Counted from the first letter of the stretch, positions 8,989 to 15,910 are shown. The stretch is DNA of 23,022 nt from a bacterium (GCA_021839365.1 JAKCBB010000008.1:1-23022), one strand, 5' to 3'. Notes: a model not told the origin generated them from the sequence alone. Numbers and translations: made by a program.

Positions 8989-9399
8989 CTATTTTCCCTT
9001 CTTTGCTCCGTACTTCGAACGCTGCTGTTTTCTGCCCTGAACTCCGGCGGTATCTAATACGCCGCGGACTATGTGGTAACGGACACCCGGAAGGTCTTTG
9101 ACCCTTCCTCCGCGAACCATAACAACAGAGTGTTCCTGAAGATTATGGCCTTCTCCAGGGATGTAGGCCGTTACCTCCTGGCCATTCGTCAGTCTGACCC
9201 TCGCGACCTTACGCAAAGCGGAGTTCGGTTTCTTCGGAGTAGTGGTAAAAACTTTCAAACAGACACCGCGCTTAAAAGGCGACGCGGATTGGACCGGCCG
9301 GTTTTTGATTACATTAAAATAAAGCCCCAATGCCGGAGCCTTACTTTTAGCCAAAGTCTTTTTACGCTTCTTCTTAAGAAGCTGGTTGATAGTCGGCAT
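8989..9399 (-). CDS. rpsL: 30S ribosomal protein S12
   Basis: This 136-residue protein is S12, which monitors decoding at the A site. It starts [14 protein letters not shown], as is typical. The decoding loop [17 protein letters not shown] carries the usual lysine at the position altered in streptomycin-resistant mutants, and the second conserved loop reads [18 protein letters not shown], with the aspartate that is often methylthiolated. It is about 12 residues longer than the commonest bacterial form because of an expanded segment around residues 25-35. It is the first gene of the super-operon, and its start codon lies only about 2 bases from the predicted transcription start. Confidence 0.97.
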   Translation of the reverse strand: MPTINQLLKKKRKKTLAKSKAPALGLYFNVIKNRPVQSASPFKRGVCLKVFTTTPKKPNSALRKVARVRLTNGQEVTAYIPGEGHNLQEHSVVMVRGGRVKDLPGVRYHIVRGVLDTAGVQGRKQQRSKYGAKKGK

Positions 9400-9407
9400 C
9401 GGGGTTT

Positions 9408-9437
9408 AATATAACAAGGTTGGCTCTTTATTGTCAA
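9408..9437 (-). promoter_or_regulatory. Promoter of the str/S10 super-operon, apparently leaderless
   Basis: On the minus strand TTGACA (9432-9437) is followed after 18 bases by TATATT (9408-9413), or after 17 bases by the overlapping TTATAT. The last -10 base is 8 bases from the rpsL ATG at 9399, so transcription would begin around 9401 and leave a leader of about 0-4 bases. There is no room for an SD. The strong -35 and the position before a ribosomal operon make this a high-quality promoter call; the leaderless conclusion is inference from spacing. Confidence 0.8.
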
Positions 9438-9448
9438 TCTTTCACCTT

Positions 9449-9499
9449 AGAACTTATCCCAAAACACATCGCGGATCGGAGGTGTTTTAGATAGGTTCT
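9449..9499 (-). terminator. Long imperfect hairpin after the site-2 protease gene
   Basis: The arms 9449-9467 and 9482-9499 are inverted repeats (AGAAC, TATC, AAAACAC and their complements, with two small irregularities), enclosing about 14 bases. On the minus strand the inner part has an A-run, a loop and GTGTTTT, so it could end transcription of the protease gene, whose stop codon lies within the right arm. No separate U-run follows the full stem, so its strength is uncertain. It lies just upstream of the rpsL promoter. Confidence 0.45.
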
Positions 9500-10130
9500 A
9501 GAAAGGAAGAAGGTTTATGGCTCCGCTTCCGGCCAAAAGCGTAAAAAGATGGACAGCTAAATAAAATATCACTCCGAAAAAAGCATAAAGCATAAGGAGA
9601 ACAAGGAAAAACCACCATATTCCGGCTCCTTGGATCATTGTGGAGTATCTACTGGGAAGAATGAGGGTTAAAACCTTGGAGCCGTCGAGGGGCGGGACCG
9701 GAATCAGATTGAAGACCATGAGCAGACAATTAATAAAAACGACAATGGCTAGGAATATTTCCGTTGTTTGCGGCAAAGGAACGAATCTTATTATCAATCC
9801 AAAAACCGCCGCGATGAGGAGGTTGGAAAGCGGTCCGGCTAAAGCGACTTTAAGCGGGCCGTATTTAAAATCCTTGTACAGATTATTGGGGTTGTACGGC
9901 ACCGGTTTTGCCCATCCGACCAGTATCGGTGAGTGGATAATATATAGGAACAGAGGAAAAACAATGGAGCCGAAGGGATCAAGATGGTTTATGGGATTAA
10001 GCGTAAGCCGTCCGGCATCTTTGGCGGTGGTATCTCCTAAAGCCAGCGCCGCGTAACCATGCGCCACCTCGTGTACAATTGCGGAAAAAATCAAAACCGC
10101 GAGGGCAAAAATTATTATAACGGAATTCAT
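9498..10130 (-). CDS. Site-2 protease family (M50) membrane zinc metalloprotease
   Basis: This 210-residue integral membrane protein belongs to the M50 site-2 protease family, which cuts substrates within the membrane, often anti-sigma factors. The zinc-binding HEVAH is at residues 20-24 in the first hydrophobic segment, and the third ligand motif NLIPVPPLDG is at 141-150 with Asp149. About five to six hydrophobic segments are visible. It lacks a PDZ domain, so it is the minimal type rather than RseP. The substrate is unknown and no sigma or anti-sigma gene is adjacent. It is transcribed divergently from rpmB across a 40-base gap, with TACAAT at 10138-10143 placing the predicted start 1 base before the ATG. 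Confidence 0.9.
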   Translation of the reverse strand: MNSVIIIFALAVLIFSAIVHEVAHGYAALALGDTTAKDAGRLTLNPINHLDPFGSIVFPLFLYIIHSPILVGWAKPVPYNPNNLYKDFKYGPLKVALAGPLSNLLIAAVFGLIIRFVPLPQTTEIFLAIVVFINCLLMVFNLIPVPPLDGSKVLTLILPSRYSTMIQGAGIWWFFLVLLMLYAFFGVIFYLAVHLFTLLAGSGAINLLPF

Positions 10131-10132
10131 TC

Positions 10133-10161
10133 TTTACATTGTATCCGATTTACCATATATT
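10133..10161 (+). promoter_or_regulatory. rpmB promoter in a compact divergent promoter region
   Basis: TTTACA (10133-10138), a 17-base spacer and TATATT (10156-10161) form a near-consensus promoter on the plus strand. Transcription would start near 10168, 3 bases before the rpmB ATG at 10171. On the opposite strand TACAAT (10138-10143) serves the protease gene and shares one base with this -35 box. Both genes would have essentially no leader. Confidence 0.75.
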
Positions 10162-10170
10162 AGAAGCCGT

Positions 10171-10359
10171 ATGAAACAGTGCGAGATTTGCGGCAAAGGG
10201 TCGTCCATGGCTGGAAAGCGGGTTAAGCTGCGCGGCCATTATAATCCCCAGGCCATTACAAGAAAGCATCCAAATTTGCAGAAAACTACTCTTCCGAGCG
10301 GCAAGAGCGTTTTAGCCTGCGCCCAGTGTATAAAAACCCTAGCGAAGAAAAAGGCCTGA
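10171..10359 (+). CDS. rpmB: 50S ribosomal protein L28, zinc-binding type
   Basis: This 62-residue protein is L28 of the 50S subunit. It starts MKQCEICGKGSSMAGKRVK, retaining the usual GKGS/T and GxxVSHA-like region in altered form, and has GHYNPQAITRKHPNLQK in the centre. Two Cys-x-x-Cys pairs, CEIC (residues 4-7) and CAQC (near residue 50), should bind one zinc ion, marking the zinc-containing form. It is a single-gene transcript: its own promoter lies immediately upstream and an intrinsic terminator begins 14 bases after the stop. Confidence 0.93.
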   Translation: MKQCEICGKGSSMAGKRVKLRGHYNPQAITRKHPNLQKTTLPSGKSVLACAQCIKTLAKKKA

Positions 10360-10372
10360 AACGCGTCACTCA

Positions 10373-10400
10373 GCCCCGTCTCAAACGGGGCATTTTATTT
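10373..10400 (+). terminator. Intrinsic terminator after rpmB
   Basis: GCCCCGT (10373-10379) pairs perfectly with ACGGGGC (10385-10391) across a 5-base loop and is followed by ATTTTATTT. This is a clear Rho-independent terminator. The region 10401-10526 after it holds an imperfect GCTGC/GCAGC hairpin around 10439-10458 and a weak possible tRNA promoter (TTGTTC at 10484-10489, TAGCAT at 10506-10511), and no gene. Confidence 0.9.
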
Positions 10401-10526
10401 AATAAAATTTTGAAATACAATGTTTTTGTGCTTCCGGGCTGCGCAGAAAGCGGCAGCGGATCAGAGAGAATTGGACAAAAGCCTTGTTCAACAAGATTTA
10501 TAAAATAGCATAAATAGTTTTTGTAT

Positions 10527-10597
10527 CGGGCTGTAGTATAACGGCAGTATACACCCTTGGGGTGGGTGCGACCCGGGTTCAATTCCCGGCAGCCCGA
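10527..10597 (+). tRNA. tRNA-Pro, anticodon GGG
   Basis: A full cloverleaf can be drawn. The acceptor arms 10527-10533 and 10590-10596 pair perfectly over 7 pairs, beginning C1-G72, with discriminator A at 10597; both are usual for bacterial tRNA-Pro. The D arm is 10536-10550 with a GG in its loop, the anticodon stem is CACCC/GGGTG (10552-10556 and 10564-10568), and the loop TTGGGGT gives anticodon GGG at 10559-10561. The T arm is CCGGG, TTCAATT, CCCGG. CCA is not encoded and must be added afterwards. Confidence 0.95.
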
Positions 10598-10647
10598 CAA
10601 TTTGAAATAATCGAAAAACTAGGAGTCAACCGCTGGCGGCCGGTTCT

Positions 10648-10705
10648 TTGACTTTTAAACACACTAACAATACCATTCGGGCAAGAGACACGATATAAAG
10701 GAGGG
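10648..10705 (+). promoter_or_regulatory. Promoter and strong SD of the orphan gene at 10712
   Basis: TTGACT (10648-10653), 17 bases, then TACCAT (10671-10676) predict a start near 10683 and a leader of about 29 bases. AAAGGAGGG at 10697-10705 is an almost complete Shine-Dalgarno sequence 6 bases before the ATG. This conventional layout is unlike the leaderless arrangement at most other promoters in the window. Confidence 0.6.
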
Positions 10706-10711
10706 TGTTTT

Positions 10712-11380
10712 ATGGACCTTAACAGTCGAAATACGCTCATGCTTCCCGCGAAGCTGTCGCACGATGCGCCAACGTGCCACGGATACGGAGAGGAGCTCTG
10801 GTTTGACGCTGAAGTCCCATCCGGCCTTAAAGAAAAAGTTGACTTTCTGCGCAGAGATTCCGATTGCATAGGGGCAATCCTGTCTGCCGGAGTCGGAAGT
10901 CTCAAATGCCCCATGGTTGCCGAATGGATATCCTTTGCCGTTGCCGGGGCAATAATAGCCGCCGCAACCGGGAAATACCTGATCCCGCCCGATCCGGAAC
11001 CTTTTGACTTCCCAGAAAAAATAGAAGACTACGTCTGGGAAACCCTGTGGAAAACCGTGCTTCAAAAGGACGGACAAACAACGCTAAGCCGCGAATTCAT
11101 CGCCGCGATGTTCCGCGTGTTTCTTCCGCGGGAACACCATGCGCCGCCTGACCATCCGTACCGAGAAAGCGAATTCGTTTCCTGGTGGAACGCTATTCAG
11201 CCGGGAGACAGACTCTTCAGCTCTATCGGTCATTTGAGAATCGATGCCGTAGAAAGCGGCAACAAGGCATTGCGTAATCTGCCGCACGCGCTTACGGTTC
11301 CCGCGACAATCGTTTCACAACACGTACCGATGATGCTTGAAATCGTTGTAAACAGGATACAGAAAACATACCTGTGGTGA
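10712..11380 (+). CDS. Orphan protein, unknown function, GC-rich
   Basis: I do not recognise this 222-residue protein. The first half has one hydrophobic stretch at about residues 69-90 (WISFAVAGAIIAAATGKYL), which could be a membrane segment or a buried helix; no signal peptide or known motif is visible. The second half is soluble-looking and contains a HHAPPDHPYRESEF segment. Four sampled 60-base lines average about 58% G+C (47-65%), against roughly 43-52% in neighbouring genes. The start is fixed by an excellent SD. It stands alone between a tRNA gene and a strong terminator, with its own promoter. Composition, SD use and position beside a tRNA hint at acquisition by transfer, but no flanking repeat was found. 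Confidence 0.75.
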   Translation: MDLNSRNTLMLPAKLSHDAPTCHGYGEELWFDAEVPSGLKEKVDFLRRDSDCIGAILSAGVGSLKCPMVAEWISFAVAGAIIAAATGKYLIPPDPEPFDFPEKIEDYVWETLWKTVLQKDGQTTLSREFIAAMFRVFLPREHHAPPDHPYRESEFVSWWNAIQPGDRLFSSIGHLRIDAVESGNKALRNLPHALTVPATIVSQHVPMMLEIVVNRIQKTYLW

Positions 11381-11394
11381 GCATTGCAGCGTTT

Positions 11395-11427
11395 AGCCGT
11401 CGAAAAGAATTTCGGCGGCTTTATTTT
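11395..11427 (+). terminator. Intrinsic terminator after the orphan gene
   Basis: AGCCGTCGAAA (11395-11405) pairs with TTTCGGCGGCT (11410-11420) over 11 pairs including one G-T wobble, with a 4-base loop, followed by TTATTTT. It lies 14 bases after the stop of the gene at 10712 and would end that transcript efficiently. Confidence 0.9.
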
Positions 11428-11483
11428 CTAACGATTTTTCGCGTACATATTGGTTGACGTGTTCATAAAGAATCCGATCAACG

Positions 11484-11515
11484 CAACCCGTATTCGGGTT
11501 GATTTTCGATTTTTT
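11484..11515 (+). terminator. Second hairpin with U-run, between converging genes
   Basis: CAACCCG (11484-11490) pairs with CGGGTTG (11495-11501) around a TATT loop, followed on the plus strand by ATTTTCGATTTTTT. It acts as a second plus-strand terminator, possibly protecting the oppositely oriented TspO-like gene, whose stop codon lies in the U-run at 11514. On the minus strand the stem is not followed by a U-run. Confidence 0.65.
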
Positions 11516-12011
11516 ATGTCGCGTTGAGCGTTATTATCGCATAAGCCATATACGATAAGAAAATCATCCATCCGGTATAAATAAGAAGAAAATACGACGA
11601 TATTCTGCTAAGTTTCAAAGCCGCAAACGACACCGTCAAACCTAAAATTACTATTGAAATTCTTACAGCCAGCGATAACGACAAAGCATGAAGCATAAAA
11701 AATAAATAAGACTGAAAAATATCGAGAACGGCCATAAAAGCCAGGACATATATCAAATAGATACCTGAGCCGAATAATTCAACCGGATAAACGTGTCTCT
11801 TATTTTTCCTGCTCTCTTTCCATAATAAAATTACCGCTACAACGAACAAGATAAATACCGCGCCGGAAAGCGATCCAAGCACCGAACCAAGGGGAGCCCA
11901 AGACGGCAACAAAAGGGAATCGCGCCAAATCATTCCATGCTCTGTAAAGATGTTCTTAAAAAGCGCGGCAATTAAGCCTAGAAAGGCTATGATAATGTAG
12001 TCTATACCCAC
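11514..12011 (-). CDS. TspO/MBR-like membrane protein (divergent)
   Basis: This 165-residue protein is almost entirely hydrophobic with five membrane segments, as in the TspO/MBR family (tryptophan-rich sensory protein, translocator protein). The match rests on LLLPSWAPLGSVLGSLSGAVF (residues about 33-53), resembling the family's PSWTPPGWVFGPVW, and on the C-terminal IYTGWMIFLSYMAYAIITLN, resembling the last helix ending in NxxIxxLN. Several family tryptophans are replaced, so tetrapyrrole or cholesterol-type ligand binding is uncertain. The start is GTG at 12011, the first possible one after an in-frame stop; a GGAGG inside the end of the upstream VKOR gene lies about 16 bases away, which is long. 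It is 13 bases from that gene and probably co-transcribed. Confidence 0.7.
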   Translation of the reverse strand: MGIDYIIIAFLGLIAALFKNIFTEHGMIWRDSLLLPSWAPLGSVLGSLSGAVFILFVVAVILLWKESRKNKRHVYPVELFGSGIYLIYVLAFMAVLDIFQSYLFFMLHALSLSLAVRISIVILGLTVSFAALKLSRISSYFLLIYTGWMIFLSYMAYAIITLNAT

Positions 12012-12024
12012 TGACTAAATTTTA

Positions 12025-12495
12025 TCACCTCCCGTCCTTTATTATCTGTGGAGAATTAATATAGTCGCGTTTATACAAAATAATAAAAATTATCAATATA
12101 AGCGCCGTGAGCAGATCCGAAGCAATGCAATATTGGCAGAAAGCCTTAAGAATGAAAGCCTGAACATATAAAAGATAGAAAGAAAAAAGAATGCCCGCTC
12201 CGACGAAAAACAAAAGCCACCGGAGAATAAGCTTGTTTCTTCCATACGAATAGTAGGCGGTTCCCGTTAGGACAGCGACGTAAAACAACAATCCTAAGAT
12301 TGCAACCGGTATCCCGTAAATTACGGAGTAAGCGCTCGTGGCTACAATATTACATTTCGAAAGACCGGAAACAGCTCCGCAGACCAAAGCCGCTCTGCGC
12401 AAGTGCGTTTCGGTAAGATACAGCGTGTCGATTATTCCGAGAAGACACAAAACGTAAAGAAGTATAAAAGGTTTACCTAATTTTAGATTAGACAT
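12025..12495 (-). CDS. Vitamin K epoxide reductase (VKOR) family membrane protein
   Basis: This 156-residue, four- to five-helix membrane protein is a bacterial VKOR homologue, which reoxidises a DsbA-like thioredoxin by passing electrons to a quinone and so supports disulfide formation outside the cytoplasm. The loop cysteine pair is Cys39 and Cys48 (VCGAVSGLSKCNIV), followed by a conserved serine region and GIPVAILG (61-68). The active-site pair is CQYC at 120-123 in the last helices. Both pairs are intact. No fused thioredoxin domain is present and no DsbA gene is in the window. It likely serves the cysteine-rich exported proteins encoded at 16782-20389. A weak TTGCTT/TATCTT promoter would start transcription about 5 bases before the ATG. 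Confidence 0.9.
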   Translation of the reverse strand: MSNLKLGKPFILLYVLCLLGIIDTLYLTETHLRRAALVCGAVSGLSKCNIVATSAYSVIYGIPVAILGLLFYVAVLTGTAYYSYGRNKLILRWLLFFVGAGILFSFYLLYVQAFILKAFCQYCIASDLLTALILIIFIILYKRDYINSPQIIKDGR

Positions 12496-12600
12496 TGCAC
12501 AGAATTAAGATAATCGAAGAAAAACAAAAAAGCAATTCCATGAGAAATTCAAAAATGAACGGGTGTTTCCCATGCTCTTTTGGTATTTTATATTGCCATT

Positions 12601-13287
12601 TTATTTTTCCGGGTTTGATTTTTTAGTTTTTTGCTTAACCGACACCGCATTATTGCCTTTCATATAGAATCTCCATTTTCTGGAACTCCAGTACGGACCG
12701 GCGTAATCTACGCCTATTCTTCTGTCTCTCATTATGTCGCTGCCTTTTACTTTAATGCCCCTGTCTTCGACCCACAGACGGATTGATTGTACGATATCCT
12801 CACCGTGGAATGATTTATCAAGTTCCATGTACTTACAAAGCTTTCCCGGGCCGCTGGCAATTCTGCTCCCGTCTCCAAGGTCAAGCGCGCGAATAAGAAC
12901 GCAGTGCGGCTCGCTGTCGCCGACTATTATATTCATCTGCCAGTGCATTCCGTAAACCAGATATACGTAAGCGACTCCCCCGCGGCCGTACATTATTTTG
13001 TTCCTCGGGGTGACTTTCCCTCCGAAGGAATGCGCGGCACGGTCTTTCGTTCCGGCATAAACCTCCACCTCAACTATTTCGCCGGCGATTTTCTTCCCGT
13101 TGATCCTTCGCACAAGAAACTTGCCCAAGAGTTCCCCGGCTATTTTTAAAGCCCTTTCGGCATATACTTTATCCTTCCCGGGACGCACAAAAAAAGAGCG
13201 TTCCAATTTGCGCCCTTCGGCGGTAAATGCCGCCTCTAGTTTTTCAGAACTCCTTCTTTTTTGAGAATCCCTTTTTTCTTTCTCCAT
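12601..13287 (-). CDS. 3-methyladenine DNA glycosylase, AAG/MPG family
   Basis: This protein belongs to the AAG/MPG (Pur_DNA_glyco) family, which removes alkylated purines such as 3-methyladenine and hypoxanthine by base excision. The core shows GEIVEVEVYAGTKDRAAHSFGG, with catalytic Glu75 and Tyr77 and His86, then TPRNKIMYGRGGVAYVYLVYGMHWQMNI with the tyrosine pocket, and CVLIRALDLGDG, then ASGPGKLCKY. Numbering is from the ATG at 13287 (228 residues). Homologues usually begin at the LERSFF equivalent, residues 28-33, and a TTG at 13206 with GAAGGG upstream would start there, giving 202 residues and no overlap. With the ATG, the first 17 codons lie within the MGMT gene. The TTG start is plausible and may be the true one. 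It is the last gene of the repair cluster. Confidence 0.9.
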   Translation of the reverse strand: MEKEKRDSQKRRSSEKLEAAFTAEGRKLERSFFVRPGKDKVYAERALKIAGELLGKFLVRRINGKKIAGEIVEVEVYAGTKDRAAHSFGGKVTPRNKIMYGRGGVAYVYLVYGMHWQMNIIVGDSEPHCVLIRALDLGDGSRIASGPGKLCKYMELDKSFHGEDIVQSIRLWVEDRGIKVKGSDIMRDRRIGVDYAGPYWSSRKWRFYMKGNNAVSVKQKTKKSNPEK

Positions 13288-13499
13288 CCCTCATTATAAC
13301 CTCCGGTTTCCCCGTTGCTTCTTATAACGCGATGGCACGGTATTTTCGGATCATGATTGCCATTTAAAATATTTCCTACCGCCCGCCAGCCTTTCGGACT
13401 CCCGGCGGCTTCGGCAACCTCTTTATAGCTCATCGTCCGTCCTATGGGGATTTTAGCGACGACGGATAAAACTTCTTTTTTAAACAGTCCGCCTTTCAT
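13236..13499 (-). CDS. Single-domain MGMT-type methyltransferase
   Basis: This 87-residue protein is the DNA-binding, active-site domain of the O6-alkylguanine-DNA alkyltransferase family, which repairs alkylated guanine by moving the alkyl group to its own cysteine. It has MSYKEVAEAAGSPKGWRAVGNIL with the arginine finger (Arg39), then KIPCHRVIRSNGETGGYNEG with active-site Cys55. The N-terminal domain of Ada-C/Ogt is absent, so in size it resembles alkyltransferase-like (ATL) proteins, but those usually replace the cysteine, whereas here PCHRV is intact. It may be an active minimal enzyme or an ATL-like damage sensor. The ATG overlaps the dcd stop as ATGA, indicating coupled translation. Confidence 0.9.
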   Translation of the reverse strand: MKGGLFKKEVLSVVAKIPIGRTMSYKEVAEAAGSPKGWRAVGNILNGNHDPKIPCHRVIRSNGETGGYNEGWRKKKGILKKEGVLKN

Positions 13500-14068
13500 C
13501 GTTTGCGTTTGAATAAATTTCTCGTGTCGGTCTGCGTGGGTCCTTTTTGTTTATAGTAAAGCGATTTTCCCCGCTTTCCGTACGGAACCTCGGCTTTCGA
13601 TGTCAAGGAAGAAACCGCTATCTGGCAAATATACATATTCGGGTATAAGGCTACCGGAACGTTGGATTGATTGCTTATCTCGAGCGTTATGTTTCCTTCA
13701 AATCCCGGGTCGATATACCCGGCGGTATGAACCAATATTCCCATTCTGGCCAAAGAGCTTTTTCCTTCAACATTCGCCACCACGTCGTCCCCTACAGAAA
13801 CATATTCTTTGGTGCTCGCCAAAATAAAACTTCCGGGATGGATGATAAATCTTTCATTGTCTTTAAGCTTGATCTCGTCCATAAAATTTTTAGGCAACGG
13901 CTCCCTGATATCTAAAAAACTGAACTTATCTATCCGAAAAAATTTAAAGATATTATCAAGACGCAGGTCAATCGAAGCAGGGCCGATCTGATCGCTGTCT
14001 AACTTCGGAAAAAAAGATATCTTTCCTTCCCTTATCGCGATTTTTAAGTCTTTGTCGGAAAAGATCAT
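13496..14068 (-). CDS. dcd: dCTP deaminase
   Basis: This 190-residue protein matches dCTP deaminase, which converts dCTP to dUTP (or to dUMP in the bifunctional form) for thymidylate synthesis. Signatures are the N-terminal SDKDLKIAIREGKI, IGPASIDLRLDN, and the active-site block EGKSSLARMGILVHTAGYIDPGFEGNITLEISN with the Ser-Arg pair and catalytic glutamate. The C-terminal YKQKGPTQ segment is the lid typical of the family. Whether it also hydrolyses the triphosphate cannot be decided by eye. It begins 1 base after xseB and overlaps the MGMT gene by 4 bases. Confidence 0.95.
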   Translation of the reverse strand: MIFSDKDLKIAIREGKISFFPKLDSDQIGPASIDLRLDNIFKFFRIDKFSFLDIREPLPKNFMDEIKLKDNERFIIHPGSFILASTKEYVSVGDDVVANVEGKSSLARMGILVHTAGYIDPGFEGNITLEISNQSNVPVALYPNMYICQIAVSSLTSKAEVPYGKRGKSLYYKQKGPTQTDTRNLFKRKR

Positions 14069-14069
14069 G

Positions 14070-14300
14070 TCACGCTTGGGTTTCCTCCATTCCAGTTTCT
14101 TTTTCCAGTTCGGATTTCAGTTTCTTGAATTCGTTTTCCGCTCCCTTCAGTTCGTTGCGGCATAATTTAATAAGACCTACTCCTTCTTTAAACTTTGTTA
14201 GTCCGCTTTCGACATCCATCTGGCCAGAGTTTAACTCGGCAACTATTTTCTCAAGTTTCTTTATCGCTTCTTCAAGCTTTATTTTCTCGCTGTTAGCCAT
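14070..14300 (-). CDS. xseB: Exodeoxyribonuclease VII small subunit
   Basis: This 76-residue helical protein is the XseB subunit, several copies of which bind the coiled-coil region of XseA. The family signature is clear: EAIKKLEKIVAELNSGQMDVESGLTKFKEGVGLIKLCRNEL, the helical hairpin with the conserved LE.IV..LE.G....E.....F..G pattern. Length is normal. It starts 1 base after the xseA stop, and the two together form ExoVII, which degrades single-stranded DNA into oligonucleotides. Confidence 0.95.
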   Translation of the reverse strand: MANSEKIKLEEAIKKLEKIVAELNSGQMDVESGLTKFKEGVGLIKLCRNELKGAENEFKKLKSELEKETGMEETQA

Positions 14301-14301
14301 C

Positions 14302-15909
14302 TTATTTATCGACTTCCGTTATTCTGGTCTCCGCCTTTCCCTTATTGAATCTGATGTTCAACGTGTCTCCTATTTTAAGCTCTCCGGCGTTTTTTACAAC
14401 CTTTCCGAAGGAGTTATAAGCCAAACTGTATCCTCGCTCCAACACCGATTCCGGGTTCAGGGTGGAAAGCGACGTGTTTATTACATCCAGCGCGCTTTTT
14501 TTGGCCGCGAACACCGCTTCCAGCATATTACCACACCTTTCGGCGGCGGAATCAACTCGTCCGGCAAAAAGCAGGATTCGTCTTTCATACTGGTGAAAAG
14601 AAGAGGAAAACTTTTTCTGCAATTCTCCAAAACCGCTGAATATTTTTTCCAGTCCCCGGTGCATTTCCGAGGACAGCCTATTTATTGCCATTGCCGAAAG
14701 AGAAAGGCAGTGCTCGAATCCTCCATATAATTCCTTTTCTTCTTGCATTATCCGTAAAGCGTTTTCGCGAAGAGCGTTATCCAGCAATCTGTTAATTTTT
14801 TCGCCGTTTTCTTTTATCCTAATCAATAATTCTTCCCGCCTTTGCGTAAGATACAAAGCCACTGCCGTGGGAGTGGAAAGGCGCAGATCGGCGGCATAAT
14901 CTGCAATACTCTCGTCTTTTTCGTGTCCGATTCCAGTTATGACAGGAAGTCTCGAAGCAACGATTTCCTCCGCTATTTTTTCCGAGTTAAAAGCTTTAAG
15001 ATTTTCTATTCCTCCTCCGCCCCGTATTAAAACCAGAATATCCAAATCAGACCTGTTCTGATTCATCCAACGTATTGCGGAGGCAATCGAGTTCTCCGCG
15101 TATTCGCCTTCGACGCGTACGTCATAAAGAAAAATATTAAAGCCGTATCTCCCGAGATTCTTCTTGAAGTCGGTAACCGCAGCCCCGGATTCAGAAGTAA
15201 TCAATCCTATATTCGTAACAAGCTCGGGTATTGGTCGTTTTCTCGCCGAATCGAAATATCCCCTAATCTCAAGTTTTTGCTTCAGAGCGGCCAGCGCTTT
15301 AAGCCAAGCTCCTTCTCCGACCGGTTCTATAGACTGCACTACCAAGCGCAAGAATCCTGTTTTATACACATTAGGCTGGCCGACAAGAATAACTTCAGCT
15401 CCGGTTTCTATAAGATGGGAGTAATATTCTAAAGCAACACCACCCACAAAACACTGTATAACCGAGTCGGCGTGTTCCTTACTGATATCTTTTAACGTAA
15501 TAAATGCGTACCCCGGCCGTCTGTTTACTTCTCCTATTTCTCCTCTTACCCTGACATTTTTAAGCCCTCGCAGGGTGTAGTTAATTACCGCAATCAGCTC
15601 GTTTACGGCAAATTCTTTCGCTTCCTCTTTTGCGGATTTTACCAAGGTTTTTCCCGGCGTAATTTGATCGCCGCCGTTGATTATGGTCAGAACCTCGCTG
15701 CCGTATTTCGCGACCTTGCTCTTTCCCCATCCTTTAATGCTTAAAAGCCCTTCTTCCGTAGACGGCCGAGTTTCTGCTGTAGCTTCAAGCGTCGAATTTT
15801 GGAAAATCATATACGGCTCGACGCCGTCGGATGCAGCTCGTTCCTTTCTCCACTCGCGAAGCTTTTTTAAGACCTCACCGTTGTTAAAAAGCGAAGGAGT
15901 CTCCGGCAT
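14302..15909 (-). CDS. xseA: Exodeoxyribonuclease VII large subunit fused to an HRDC domain
   Basis: From the ATG at 15909 this is a 535-residue XseA. Residues about 9-79 form an HRDC domain, a helical nucleic-acid-binding module known from RecQ helicases and RNase D: NNGEVLKKLREWRKERAA, then MIFQNSTLEA, then LLSIKGWGKSKVAKYG. It is followed by the usual XseA parts: OB fold (about 99-196), catalytic core with GLITSESGAAVTDF, RGGGGIENL (296-304) and GIGHEKDESIADYAADLRLSTPTA, a long helical region that binds XseB, and the C-terminal SVLERGYSLAY segment. Standard XseA proteins start at the OB fold and are 400-450 residues. The chosen ATG gives TAAAATG with the LUD stop; an ATG at 15936 would add 9 residues and overlap. 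Confidence 0.93.
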   Translation of the reverse strand: MPETPSLFNNGEVLKKLREWRKERAASDGVEPYMIFQNSTLEATAETRPSTEEGLLSIKGWGKSKVAKYGSEVLTIINGGDQITPGKTLVKSAKEEAKEFAVNELIAVINYTLRGLKNVRVRGEIGEVNRRPGYAFITLKDISKEHADSVIQCFVGGVALEYYSHLIETGAEVILVGQPNVYKTGFLRLVVQSIEPVGEGAWLKALAALKQKLEIRGYFDSARKRPIPELVTNIGLITSESGAAVTDFKKNLGRYGFNIFLYDVRVEGEYAENSIASAIRWMNQNRSDLDILVLIRGGGGIENLKAFNSEKIAEEIVASRLPVITGIGHEKDESIADYAADLRLSTPTAVALYLTQRREELLIRIKENGEKINRLLDNALRENALRIMQEEKELYGGFEHCLSLSAMAINRLSSEMHRGLEKIFSGFGELQKKFSSSFHQYERRILLFAGRVDSAAERCGNMLEAVFAAKKSALDVINTSLSTLNPESVLERGYSLAYNSFGKVVKNAGELKIGDTLNIRFNKGKAETRITEVDK

Positions 15910-15910
15910 T

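Noticed and set aside
10527..11515. A tRNA-Pro attachment site for an integrated element
   Set aside because: I found no copy of the tRNA 3' end downstream and no integrase gene; only one orphan gene lies there.
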